A DNA stretch of 64,000 bases from Vallitalea longa. GTDB taxonomy: Bacteria; Bacillota; Clostridia; Lachnospirales; Vallitaleaceae. Location of the stretch: assembly GCF_027923465.1 (NCBI RefSeq), contig NZ_BRLB01000008.1, forward strand, positions 62,001 to 126,000, written 5' to 3'. Made by a program: the position numbers and the translations under genes. Each line of letters starts with the position of its first letter. Position 1 is the first letter of the stretch. Shown here in pieces: positions 17,218-26,258 of the stretch. Under the pieces are notes generated by a model that made no database searches, had not been told where the DNA came from, and saw nothing but the letters and a program-made list of their open reading frames with translations.

Positions 17218-17793
17218 ATGTTAGATTGGAATGAACTTGAGAAAATATGTAACAACTGTACTAGATGTGATTTATATAAAACCAGACATCATATGGTATT
17301 CGGGAAAGGTGATATAAATACTAATTTAATGTTTATTGGTGAAGGTCCTGGCGAACAAGAGGACTTGACTGGAACTCCTTTTGTAGGAAAATCTGGACAA
17401 CTTTTTGATAAGATTTTAAAAGCAGTAGACATATCAAGAGAAGAAATATACATAGCTAATATAGTAAAATGTAGACCACCTAGAAACAGAAATCCCCTTG
17501 AAACTGAAAAAAAAGCCTGTTTACCATATTTGAGATATCAGGTTAAACTAATACATCCTAAAATAATCGTGTGTCTCGGACGAGTTTCTGCACAATGTAT
17601 TATCAATAAAAATTTTAGAATCACTAGAGAACATGGAACTTGGGTTGATAGGAAAGGATATTATTTAACGGCTACATATCATCCTTCTGCTCTATTACGT
17701 GACCCTTCCAAAAAAAGAGATGCTTGGGAAGATTTCAAGAAAATCAAAGAAAAATATCTTGAAATAAGTCAAAAAGAAAATGAAACCACATAA
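17218..17793 (+). CDS. Type 4 uracil-DNA glycosylase (4Fe-4S)
   Basis: The 191-residue enzyme removes uracil from DNA, the first step of base excision repair. The four cluster cysteines fit the thermophile/anaerobe type 4 pattern: C14 and C17 (CTRC), C85 (NIVKCRPP) and C101. GEGPGEQED (~41-49) is the active-site motif and YHPSALLRDPSKK the C-terminal motif. Length fits the family. It is a single gene, 216 bases after the nucleoside operon, with its own hairpin downstream. Confidence 0.93.
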   Translation: MLDWNELEKICNNCTRCDLYKTRHHMVFGKGDINTNLMFIGEGPGEQEDLTGTPFVGKSGQLFDKILKAVDISREEIYIANIVKCRPPRNRNPLETEKKACLPYLRYQVKLIHPKIIVCLGRVSAQCIINKNFRITREHGTWVDRKGYYLTATYHPSALLRDPSKKRDAWEDFKKIKEKYLEISQKENETT

Positions 17794-17826
17794 TTGAAAA
17801 AACAAAATATATAATTTTTATATGCT

Positions 17827-17894
17827 AAAAAACCATCTATAGCGATAAGATAACAACTTACAAAGCCATTCTTATGCCATATATGGTTTTTATA
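17827..17894. terminator. Long-loop hairpin between convergent genes
   Basis: AAAAACCAT and ATGGTTTTT pair at either end of a ~45-base loop between the UDG gene and the convergent phosphatase gene. The long-loop design resembles the terminator at 17034. Confidence 0.5.
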
Positions 17895-17961
17895 TGTACT
17901 ACCGTCGAATATTATACCGATATTATTTGCCATGGTTTAATCCTAGGATATTTTCATTTAG

Positions 17962-18666
17962 TTAATAGTAATTTGCTTTCAACCCAGTCGATGTACATTC
18001 GATTCCTGCTTCATACAAATGAGATGTATCTCCAAATCCTATACATCTAGGAACAGCCCATTCTTTTGACCTTTCCTCAAATAAAATAGTTGTAACGGAA
18101 GTTGTTTGGATAAAAAAACTTGCCCAAAAAATAGGTAACGGTATATTAAGCAGATGAGAAAGCCACGTTCTTCCAAAACCTCCATGACAAAAAATAGCGA
18201 TTTTCTCTCTATTAGGTTCTAATATACGATATTTACTACCAACTCTTTCATATCCTAATTTTTTAAAAAACATATCCGATTCTTTTTGAATTTCAGTAAA
18301 CTTTTCTCTAGCATTTACACCTTTTATTATAGGTAGCTTATGCCAATCTGTAAGCGTCAAATAAGATGTATCTTTCAATATTACTTCACCTGGTAAATTC
18401 CAAGCCGGACAATCTTGTATGTCTTTATCATTTATTGGCATTCGTGGTATTTCTCTAGTCCATTCAAGTATCTTTGGTTCAATATCCATTAGTTTGGCAG
18501 TATATTTCATGGTATCAATAGCTCTACCTAATGGTGAGCAATAAATCCGTGTTATACCTTCTTTATTAAGTCTTTTGGCTAAGGCTTTAGCTTGTTTATG
18601 TCCATCATCAGTAATTGTATCGTTTTTGTAATCTGGTTCAGCATGACGAATAATATATAGTCTCAT
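17962..18666 (-). CDS. Histidine phosphatase family protein
   Basis: The 234-residue protein begins MRLYIIRHAEPDY, with the phospho-accepting His8 in an RHA motif, and has YCSPLGRAIDTM (second Arg site) and a late His in IFCHGGFGRTW. These mark the phosphoglycerate-mutase-like phosphatase superfamily. The substrate is not predictable. The last ~35 residues (CIGFGDTSHLYEAG) extend beyond the core fold. It lies 45 bases downstream of the MATE gene on the same strand and may share its transcript. Confidence 0.88.
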   Translation of the reverse strand: MRLYIIRHAEPDYKNDTITDDGHKQAKALAKRLNKEGITRIYCSPLGRAIDTMKYTAKLMDIEPKILEWTREIPRMPINDKDIQDCPAWNLPGEVILKDTSYLTLTDWHKLPIIKGVNAREKFTEIQKESDMFFKKLGYERVGSKYRILEPNREKIAIFCHGGFGRTWLSHLLNIPLPIFWASFFIQTTSVTTILFEERSKEWAVPRCIGFGDTSHLYEAGIECTSTGLKANYY

Positions 18667-18711
18667 AATTATTTCTCCTTCAACATAAAATTACATTAAC
18701 CATTTATATTT

Positions 18712-20067
18712 TTACCATGTTGATAATTGATTCTTATATACTTTTTTAAATGATATCAGTGCAACACTAAGACCTGCTATTTCTGATGTTATAAATGAAA
18801 ACCATACCCCATTAAGTCCAAATATCTTACCAAATATGAATGCACATGGTAATAATACTACCAATTGCCTTATTATTGAAACAATCATACTAATATGAGC
18901 TTTTCCCATTCCTTGGAATGAAGTACTATACATAATAGAAATTGCAGCCATAGGGAAGATGAAACTAATAATTCTAAAGGCTATGACCCCAATTGAAACC
19001 ATCTCTTGCGAACTATTAAACAAGCTGAATAATTGAGATGGTATAATCTGAAATGCTAAGAATCCCAATGACATATAAATGATAGCTGCAGTAATACCTA
19101 ATTTTATAGCTTTCATTAGTCGCTCCTTATTTTTAGCACCATAATTATAACCAACTATAGGCATGATACCCTGTGATAATCCAAAAACAGGCATAAACAC
19201 AAAAGATTGAAGCTTATAATACACTCCCATAACTCTTACTGCCACGTCTCCAAAAGATCCTAATACTAAATTTAGTCCAATAAGCATCACTGAACCAATT
19301 GCTTGCATTACAGCTGCTGGTAATCCTACTTTCATGATACCCTTTATTATGTTTCTATCGTATTTGAAACTTCTAAAATCCAATTTTACTTGGTGATCTT
19401 TTGTATAAAGTACAATCAACATATATACCATAGACAGTATTTGACCAATAACAGTTGCAATAGCTGCTCCTCTAATACCCATCTCAGGTAATCCAAAATA
19501 ACCAAATATCAATATTGGGTCTAAAATAATATTTATTACTGCACCTATCAATTGTGATATCATCGGATGAATCATGTTTCCCGTACCTTGTAGAATACTC
19601 ATACCTGCTTGAGCTATTAATCTACCAAATGAAAAAAACATTATTATCTGTATATATTGCGTACCTAATTCAATTATATTTTTACTTTTAGTAAACCATT
19701 CAAAGAAATCATTGGCAAAAAATATACCTAACAAAAGAATAATTAAATATAATGCTAAACTCATCAAAAGGCCATGTTCAGCTGCATTAGACGCAGTCTC
19801 TACATCTTTTTCTCCTAGTTTTCTTGATATAAGTGAATTAATTCCTATGCCTAGTCCTACAAAAAAAGCTATAATTATCAGCTGTATAGGAAAAGCATAA
19901 CTAACAGCAGTAAACGCATCTTCACTATATCTAGCCACAAATATACTATCAACTACATTATATAACGCTTGTACTACCATAGCTATTATTGCAGGTCCAG
20001 ACATCACAAACATCAATTTAGATATCTTCATCGTACCCATTTTATTTTGTCTAGAATTATTTTCCAT
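18712..20067 (-). CDS. MATE-family multidrug/Na+ efflux transporter
   Basis: The 451-residue protein has about 12 hydrophobic helices. It shows the MATE features MFVMSGPAIIAMVVQALYNVVDSIF at the start and a duplicated architecture with LPAAVMQAIGSVML in the second half. Members export cationic drugs or metabolites in exchange for Na+ or H+ across the cytoplasmic membrane. Length is normal for the family. GGGAAAATAC-type purine-rich sequence precedes the ATG. Substrate unknown. Confidence 0.92.
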   Translation of the reverse strand: MENNSRQNKMGTMKISKLMFVMSGPAIIAMVVQALYNVVDSIFVARYSEDAFTAVSYAFPIQLIIIAFFVGLGIGINSLISRKLGEKDVETASNAAEHGLLMSLALYLIILLLGIFFANDFFEWFTKSKNIIELGTQYIQIIMFFSFGRLIAQAGMSILQGTGNMIHPMISQLIGAVINIILDPILIFGYFGLPEMGIRGAAIATVIGQILSMVYMLIVLYTKDHQVKLDFRSFKYDRNIIKGIMKVGLPAAVMQAIGSVMLIGLNLVLGSFGDVAVRVMGVYYKLQSFVFMPVFGLSQGIMPIVGYNYGAKNKERLMKAIKLGITAAIIYMSLGFLAFQIIPSQLFSLFNSSQEMVSIGVIAFRIISFIFPMAAISIMYSTSFQGMGKAHISMIVSIIRQLVVLLPCAFIFGKIFGLNGVWFSFITSEIAGLSVALISFKKVYKNQLSTW

Positions 20068-20296
20068 TTTGTATTTTCCCTTCCAAACTATTATAATTAT
20101 AATATCTATTTTATTTCAAAATATCTGCAAAAACTAGTTTATTCTTATCAAAGAACATTGTCAACTATTTTAAATGTTGAAATTTATATTTTTATGATAT
20201 GCTTCTTAATATTTATGTATAATTATTATAGCTAACTTTATACATCTAACATTCTAAAAATTATACGTATTCTAATATGTAACCCATTATTTTCTA

Positions 20297-21043
20297 TTAT
20301 TTTCTTATTATTAACAGACAACCTAAAATGAACATCAATAGAATCACGATTCTATGAAGCAATTTACTATTGATCTTTTGGAACATACTTAGTCCTAATA
20401 GATTTCCAACAATAGTACCTGCTCCTCCATATAACGCAAAAGTTAATATGTTACCATTAATATTCCCATATATGGCATGCATGATTACTATCATAATTGA
20501 TCTAGTCAAGAAACTGAATTCAAGTGTTGCTTTGTACGACAGTCTATCTTTCGTTCCATACAGATAATATACAACTAAAGGAGGTCCTCCTACATTGAAC
20601 ATTCCACTCATTATACCGCTTAATGAACCTGCTAGAATACCATTTTTTACATTTGTTTTGATCTTTATTTCTTTTTTACCTTTTATATATAAAAATATTG
20701 AAATGACAACTATTGTTACTCCCAAAATTTTCTTCAGTACGTGTTCATCTCCAAAAACTAAAAATCGTACACCAATGGGCACAAGTACCAATGAAGATAC
20801 TAATGGTACTACTGCAATTTTATAATTTATATGTTTTCTGAATTTAGCAACAACATATGTTCCCATAAAAAAAGTCTGTAATCCAGTTACTATGGCTGCT
20901 ACTTTCAAAGGCATAATGAATGGTATAAAAAACATTACAAACATTGCAAAACCAAATCCTGATAGTCCTTGAATCAAACCACCACCAAAGCAAATTACTA
21001 AAGTCAATACTTTTTCTGTCATAGTTACGGTCTCCTTGTCCAC
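20297..21043 (-). CDS. TauE/SafE-family membrane transporter
   Basis: The 248-residue integral membrane protein has about 8 helices and two family repeats, each with a Gly-rich motif (GGGLIQGLSGFGFAMF near residue 20 and GSLSGIMSGMFNVGGPPLV near 145). TauE/SafE proteins are linked to export or import of sulfite, sulfonates or organic anions. It is a single gene here and gives no context for its substrate. Confidence 0.9.
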   Translation of the reverse strand: MDKETVTMTEKVLTLVICFGGGLIQGLSGFGFAMFVMFFIPFIMPLKVAAIVTGLQTFFMGTYVVAKFRKHINYKIAVVPLVSSLVLVPIGVRFLVFGDEHVLKKILGVTIVVISIFLYIKGKKEIKIKTNVKNGILAGSLSGIMSGMFNVGGPPLVVYYLYGTKDRLSYKATLEFSFLTRSIMIVIMHAIYGNINGNILTFALYGGAGTIVGNLLGLSMFQKINSKLLHRIVILLMFILGCLLIIRK

Positions 21044-21185
21044 TGTAGTTTAGGTAAAAATTCTAATTATACTTTTATTCCATATTTTCAAATATAACAT
21101 GTTTTAACCTTTTTGGCAAAAAGATTGTGCTAGATCTTATAGAATTTTCATATATAAAAATAATACATCTATAATAAGAAAAAAC

Positions 21186-21245
21186 AGGAAAGTAGACCTT
21201 TCCTATTTAATAAAAAACGCTCCGTTTATTTAATAAACGAAACGT
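21186..21245 (-). terminator. Terminator(s) downstream of the PIN-PhoH gene
   Basis: Two hairpins follow the phoH stop on the minus strand. CGTTTATT with AATAAACG (extended by ACG/CGT arms, 21217-21245) leads into a T-run. AGGAAAG with CTTTCCT (21186-21204) lies just beyond. Confidence 0.75.
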
Positions 21246-21267
21246 CATAACTAAAAAACTTATCTAT

Positions 21268-22614
21268 TTACATGTTTTTTTCAGCTATTTCAGCTAAAGG
21301 ACTACGTTCTACTCTTTTAAGTGCCACATGCCCTGTAATATTGAAGTATTTCATTTTCTCAACAGTATATACTAACCCATTGGATTTTGAATCAATATAA
21401 TTATTATCAATCTGATTATCACTAGGATCTCCCAAAAATACAAATTTGGAATGTTCTCCTGCTCTAGTCAACATAAGTTTTGCTAAGTGTGGTGTCATTT
21501 CTTGAGCTTCGTCAACTATAATCAATGCATTGGTAAAAGTTCTGCCTCTCATATATGTAAAAGTCTTGGTCTCTATAACTCCCCTCTGTCTGAATTGTTC
21601 AATGAAATCTTCTACAGTAAATGAAGGTTTTCCTCCATTATTCTTACCTACTTCTTTTATGTCAGATAGATTCTCTATAGCATCATAGAAACTTCCCATC
21701 CAAGGTTTTAATTTTTCTCTTTCAGTACCAGGCAGATAGCCTATATCATTTCCTGCCGCTATTACAGGTCTTACGAATACTATTTTTCTATATTTATTGG
21801 TTTCTATTACATTCTGTAAAGCAGTCGCCGTTGCTAATATTGTTTTTCCCGACCCGGCTCCACCTATAATAGTTACAAAATGGATATCTGGGTTCATAAG
21901 TAATTCAAATGCCATTTTTTGCTCTCTATTGATTGGATTAAGTCCCCATGCACATTCATTAGCATGTATAAGAGGAACTATTTTTTCTCCATTATATCTG
22001 GCTAGTATCTCATGAGAAATTTTGTCTTTACTTTTTATATGAAGAAATTCATTAGGATATATCTCTTCTGACAAGTCTTTTGGAAGTTCTAAGCCCTCAT
22101 CAAATATTTTATCAATATCTTTTGATAATAATTCAATTTCGATATATCCTTTGTAGATGGTATCAATGTCAATACGGTCACTTTGATAATCTTCTACTTC
22201 CATTCCTAATGATTTAGCTTTTATAGCCATATATAAATCTTTTGTCACCAATACTATTGGAATGTCTTTATTAACCTTTTTAAGACTTAATACTATGGCT
22301 AATATTCTAGAATCGTTTTTATTGGTATCAAAACCATTAGGAAGGATATCTATATCCATATGATTCAATTCTACACGCAAAACACTTTTATTGGGTAATT
22401 CAATTCCTTTTTCTATATCACCTTGTTCCATGAGTATTTTAATTTCTTTAGCTACCATTCTAGCATGAAACCCTACTAATCCCTCTCTTCTTTTTAGATT
22501 GTCTAATTCTTCTATGCATATTAAAGGTATAATTATGTTATTGCAAGGAAAGTTATGCATAAAATCAGGATCATGAATCATTACATTAGTATCAATTATA
22601 TAATTTTTAACCGT
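21268..22614 (-). CDS. PIN domain-PhoH ATPase fusion (YlaK-like), probable ACG start
   Basis: An N-terminal PIN nuclease domain (residues ~1-130) is joined to a PhoH-type ATPase (Walker A GGAGSGKT, DEAQEMTPHL as Walker B). In Firmicutes this pair is thought to act on RNA. The first ATG (22581) would give 437 residues but would remove the conserved start of the PIN fold, VKNYIIDTNVMIHDP, which contains the first catalytic Asp and is encoded in frame just upstream. The perfect site GGGAGGA (22627-22621) lies 6 bases before an ACG at 22614, where M would be expected. No ATG, GTG or TTG fits. ACG initiation or a base error is inferred (448 residues). Confidence 0.85.
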   Translation of the reverse strand, partial: TVKNYIIDTNVMIHDPDFMHNFPCNNIIIPLICIEELDNLKRREGLVGFHARMVAKEIKILMEQGDIEKGIELPNKSVLRVELNHMDIDILPNGFDTNKNDSRILAIVLSLKKVNKDIPIVLVTKDLYMAIKAKSLGMEVEDYQSDRIDIDTIYKGYIEIELLSKDIDKIFDEGLELPKDLSEEIYPNEFLHIKSKDKISHEILARYNGEKIVPLIHANECAWGLNPINREQKMAFELLMNPDIHFVTIIGGAGSGKTILATATALQNVIETNKYRKIVFVRPVIAAGNDIGYLPGTEREKLKPWMGSFYDAIENLSDIKEVGKNNGGKPSFTVEDFIEQFRQRGVIETKTFTYMRGRTFTNALIIVDEAQEMTPHLAKLMLTRAGEHSKFVFLGDPSDNQIDNNYIDSKSNGLVYTVEKMKYFNITGHVALKRVERSPLAEIAEKNM

Positions 22615-22724
22615 ATAAGTTCCTCCCTTCTAAAAATGCTGGTAACACCTCCTATTATACTTAGTATTTGTTCGTATATTATTAATATATTCTTAACACC
22701 TTAGAACTATCCTATTTAATTAAA

Positions 22725-22772
22725 AAGGACCGATGAATAGCATCTAATATGAATATCTATTCTACAGTCCTT
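22725..22772 (-). terminator. Terminator of the shikimate-kinase-like gene
   Basis: On the minus strand AAGGAC and GAATAG pair with CTATTC and GTCCTT, followed by a T-run, 27 bases after the stop codon. Confidence 0.7.
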
Positions 22773-22798
22773 GAATTTGATTTTATCTTCAATTTTTG

Positions 22799-23290
22799 TT
22801 ATACATTTCCTTTTATATCTCTAACAATATCTTCTAAACTTTTATTATCACAATCAATAACTACATCCGCATACTTTTCATACAACTTAATCCTTTGGTC
22901 GTACACATCTCTTAATGTATGTCCTTTAGCCATGGCTATACCTCTTGTAGTTATATTGTTCACTCTTCTTTCTATCTCTTCATATGAGACCATTAAATAA
23001 ACCACAATTCCTCTTTCTTTTAAATGTTTCATGGCTTCTTCTCTAAAAACTACACTTCCACCTGTAGCTATAATAGAATGTTTAGCTTCTATACTCAGAA
23101 TAGCATCTTTTTCTACATCTAGAAATTTCTCCATTCCGATATCATCAATGATTTCTTGTAATAATGTATTTTCTCTTTCTTGAATTACTAAGTCTGAATC
23201 AATAAATGTAAAACCTAGAGTTTTTGCCAGAACTACTCCTATTGTACTTTTCCCTGCTCCTGGCATGCCTGTTAATATAATGTTATTCAT
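22799..23290 (-). CDS. Shikimate kinase-like P-loop kinase
   Basis: The 163-residue protein has a Walker A GMPGAGKST (residues 8-16), the Asp of FIDSDLVI in the shikimate-binding position, and overall AroK length. However FLDVE stands where AroK has FRxxE (the shikimate-binding Arg), and ATGGSVV stands where AroK has the GGG motif. A related subgroup is common in Clostridia and is usually called shikimate kinase, but these changes leave the substrate open. It sits alone rather than with other aro genes. The ATG at 23290 begins MNNIILTGMPG. Confidence 0.75.
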   Translation of the reverse strand: MNNIILTGMPGAGKSTIGVVLAKTLGFTFIDSDLVIQERENTLLQEIIDDIGMEKFLDVEKDAILSIEAKHSIIATGGSVVFREEAMKHLKERGIVVYLMVSYEEIERRVNNITTRGIAMAKGHTLRDVYDQRIKLYEKYADVVIDCDNKSLEDIVRDIKGNV

Positions 23291-23514
23291 TTTATGTTTT
23301 TCTCCTATACTTTATTGTTAATTTTGATAAATATATTTATCTCAAATTACCCTTTTAAAATTAAAAATCATTATTAATAACTTGTAGGTAATCTAATAAC
23401 CAATACTACATTACTATGTTTTCTTTATTATACTTTATATATTTATTGGTTTCAATCATATCATTAGTGTGTTTTTGATTCCATTATTTTACAATTGTTA
23501 CCAAAAAATACCCC

Positions 23515-23543
23515 TTTACCTCGAACACTTGTTCGTGTATACT
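23515..23543 (+). promoter_or_regulatory. LexA (SOS) operator inside the Y-polymerase promoter
   Basis: CGAACACTTGTTCG (23522-23535) is a perfect CGAAC-N4-GTTCG Gram-positive LexA box. It lies between a -35-like TTTACC (23515-23520) and TATACT (23538-23543), 17 bases apart. LexA bound here would block RNA polymerase until DNA damage. Confidence 0.88.
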
Positions 23544-23563
23544 AAATTTAAGAGGTGTTTATT

Positions 23564-24814
23564 ATGCAGTATACTATTTTTCATATTGATGTGAATTCAG
23601 CTTATTTAAGTTGGGAAGCTACTTACAGACTTCAACAACAAGTATCTTGTGTTGATCTTAGAACTATTCCTTCCATTATTGGTGGTGACGAATCTAAACG
23701 ACATGGAATTGTATTAGCCAAATCTATTCCTGCTAAAAAATATGGTATAAAAACAGGTGAATCATTGTTCAGTGCACGTCAGAAATGTCCATCCCTTGTA
23801 ATAGTTCCTCCTAATTATAAACTTTTTATGAAATGCAGTGATGCAATGGTAAGTATATTCAAAGAATACTTTCCACTTGTTGAAAGGTACAGCGTAGATG
23901 AATGTTTTCTTGATTATACTAATATGAGTCATCATTTTGGTTCACCTATCCAATTTGCTCATTATTTGAAAAATAAAATACAAAAGGAACTGGGTTTTAC
24001 CGTTAATATAGGTATTTCTAGTAATAAACTATTAGCAAAAATGGCTTCGGATTTTGAAAAGCCTAATAAAATTCACACATTGTTTCCTGATGAGATACAA
24101 GAAAAAATGTGGTCTTTACCAGTAAGAGACTTATTTATGGTAGGTAGAGCCACTAATAATAAACTTATGAAACTTGGTATTTACACAATAGGGCAATTAG
24201 CCAACTCTGATCCTGACCTTTTATATGCACATTTTAAAAGTCACGGATACCTTATACATGCTTATGCTAACGGAACGGCTACCGCTATTGTAAAACCTTG
24301 TTCTCCTGAAGCAAAGGGTATTGGTAATTCTACTACTATTTCCTTTGATGTAACCGATTCACGCACTGCCAAACTTATTTTATTATCCCTTACCGAAACT
24401 GTTTGTATGCGCTTAAGAGACTCTAATATGATAGCGAAAATGGTTAGTATAAGTATAAAGTCACATGATTTTGTTTCATTATCCCATCAAATGAATTTGA
24501 CTGAGTCTACAGATATAACCAGTAATATTTACAAAGCTGCCTGTACTCTATTTGATGAAGCTTGGAACAAAGAACCTATAAGGCATCTTGGAGTTAGAGT
24601 ATCTTCTCTTACTTCAAAGTCCTATACACAACTATCTCTATTCGATTTTGATAACTATGAAAAGCATACTGCTTTAGATGAATCAATAGATAAAATACGT
24701 TTAAGATACGGTAATACTTCCATTATCAGAGCTTCATTTTTATATAGTGGTCTAAGGCCTCTGAATGGAGGGATGCCAGAAGAAAATTATCCTCTTATGT
24801 CATCTTTATTATAA
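23564..24814 (+). CDS. Y-family DNA polymerase (UvrX/DinB-like), SOS-controlled
   Basis: The 416-residue translesion polymerase has the catalytic motifs FHIDVNSAYLSW near the N-terminus and YSVDECFLDYT (~100-110). It also shows the little-finger region with a beta-clamp-like peptide TQLSLFDFD near residue 365. It copies damaged DNA in the cytoplasm. The ATG at 23564 follows AGAGGTG; a GTG nine bases upstream overlaps that site. Control by LexA is direct from the operator. A small gene of a type often paired with such polymerases follows. Confidence 0.92.
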   Translation: MQYTIFHIDVNSAYLSWEATYRLQQQVSCVDLRTIPSIIGGDESKRHGIVLAKSIPAKKYGIKTGESLFSARQKCPSLVIVPPNYKLFMKCSDAMVSIFKEYFPLVERYSVDECFLDYTNMSHHFGSPIQFAHYLKNKIQKELGFTVNIGISSNKLLAKMASDFEKPNKIHTLFPDEIQEKMWSLPVRDLFMVGRATNNKLMKLGIYTIGQLANSDPDLLYAHFKSHGYLIHAYANGTATAIVKPCSPEAKGIGNSTTISFDVTDSRTAKLILLSLTETVCMRLRDSNMIAKMVSISIKSHDFVSLSHQMNLTESTDITSNIYKAACTLFDEAWNKEPIRHLGVRVSSLTSKSYTQLSLFDFDNYEKHTALDESIDKIRLRYGNTSIIRASFLYSGLRPLNGGMPEENYPLMSSLL

Positions 24815-24885
24815 CTGAGATAATAGTTACTATTATTAATTATAGTCACTAATTTTCATTTAATAAGAAAGGGAGTGTGACTTTT

Positions 24886-25149
24886 ATGAAAGTGATTATG
24901 GAACCTATTGAAATGATAGGATGGTTTAATCTAAAAGGAGTATTAATGCCTCTACGATTTCGTCTGGAAACTAAAGAACATGAACTTAAAACAGTTAAAA
25001 TAAATAAGGTCTTATATCACACGGAAGAAAAAATTGCAGGAAATCCTATGAGAACTTACGCCTGCGTAGTTGCCGTAAATGGGATAGAAAAACCTTGTGA
25101 ATTAAAATATGAATTGAATACCTGTAAATGGATACTGTTTAAAATATGA
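24886..25149 (+). CDS. Small protein paired with SOS Y-family polymerase
   Basis: The 87-residue protein (MKVIMEPIEMIGWF...) has a conserved-looking ending CELKYELNTCKWILFKI and no membrane segment. It begins 71 bases after the polymerase stop, behind GGGAG, and has no promoter of its own that I can see, so it is probably co-induced by DNA damage. Small proteins of this look next to polymerase IV-like genes recur in Clostridia, in a place comparable to YolD-like partners in Bacillus. Its function is unknown. Confidence 0.75.
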   Translation: MKVIMEPIEMIGWFNLKGVLMPLRFRLETKEHELKTVKINKVLYHTEEKIAGNPMRTYACVVAVNGIEKPCELKYELNTCKWILFKI

Positions 25150-25273
25150 CTTCCAAATAATCTACTATATCATATTAATCTTGAAAATAATCTTATTCCC
25201 TATGTTATTATAGATTTTACTTCTATTTCATATGCTTATTCATATCCTTAAAAAATAGGAAAGAAAATCTTTC

Positions 25274-25852
25274 CTATTCTATCTTTGGATTTTTATAGCA
25301 ATGATAACAAACCGGCACAAACTTCTCAAGTCCACCGATATCAATAGAATCACCTTCATATATAGGTTTGTCATCAACAATTTTTAAATTATGAGTAGCC
25401 TTATTATTACAAAACCAACATACAGTTTTTATTTCTTCAAGTTTATCAGCAAGCTCAAATAATCTTTTGCTCGCATCAAATAATTCCAATGTATAACTTA
25501 CTCTAAGGCCATAACAAATAACAGGGGTACCATATGTGTCAACAATCTCTCTAAGTTGATCTATATGTTTAGTCTTTAACATCTGGCATTCATCAACTAA
25601 TATACAATCAATATTATCTTTTTTATCACGATGTGATGCATACAAATCAAAGATATCTGTGTCATCATCAATTAACTCAGCTGGCATTTTGAATCCTGCT
25701 CTAGTAGCTACATATCCATCACTTCTAGTATCTATTTTAGGAATTAAAAGTAATACTTCTTTACCTTGAGTCTGATAATTATGAGCTGTTGCAATAAGAT
25801 TTAAAGATTTTGCGGAAAAAACTGTGCCGTATTTAAAAAACAATTTCGCCAT
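25274..25852 (-). CDS. tdk: Thymidine kinase, type II
   Basis: The 192-residue enzyme phosphorylates thymidine for salvage. It has the TK2-type P-loop region FKYGTVFSAKSLNL, Walker B ILVDECQMLK, and a zinc site made by CWFC (~142-145) and CYHC (~184-187). The P-loop is unusual: the usual GKS/GKT glycine is Ala (SAKS). Length and all other motifs are normal. The gene stands alone; AGGAGAAATAAC precedes the ATG at 25852. Confidence 0.9.
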   Translation of the reverse strand: MAKLFFKYGTVFSAKSLNLIATAHNYQTQGKEVLLLIPKIDTRSDGYVATRAGFKMPAELIDDDTDIFDLYASHRDKKDNIDCILVDECQMLKTKHIDQLREIVDTYGTPVICYGLRVSYTLELFDASKRLFELADKLEEIKTVCWFCNNKATHNLKIVDDKPIYEGDSIDIGGLEKFVPVCYHCYKNPKIE

Positions 25853-26084
25853 GTTATTTCTCCTAACATTTATTATTATTCCTATTGGAACTATTCTTTT
25901 ATATTATTGCACAAATTTATTTTCAACTCAACATTATATTTATAGGTCTAAACTACTATTATTCCAATGGGTTGTATAGGTATTATGTACTGTTTTAGTT
26001 TTTTTTTAAATATTTTGTAACCATTAGAACCATTTAACATCTTATATAATTGAGGGAGTATTTTAATACATACTCGTTTAATTT

Positions 26085-26222
26085 GTAAACAAACAGAGCA
26101 ATGCCCTTTGTTCTAAAAGTACCTAAAATGATTTAGGAAAACGTACACTTATTAAAAAGCAGTATACATATAATATTGCTGTTCCTATCAAACCATGGAG
26201 TTGCCCTGCTTCATGGTTTTGA
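26085..26222 (+). ncRNA. Candidate structured small RNA
   Basis: Four hairpins follow in a row: ACAAA/TTTGT, CCTAAA-atga-TTTAGG, AGCAGTAT/ATATTGCT, and CAAACCATG/CATGGTTTTG with flanking bases. A TATAAT at 26045-26050 could start it. No known RNA family (tmRNA, SRP, RNase P, 6S) was recognised, so this rests on structure alone. Strand is a guess. Confidence 0.35.
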
Positions 26223-26258
26223 TGTGTATAAATGTAAAATTTTAATCAATTTTGGTAG

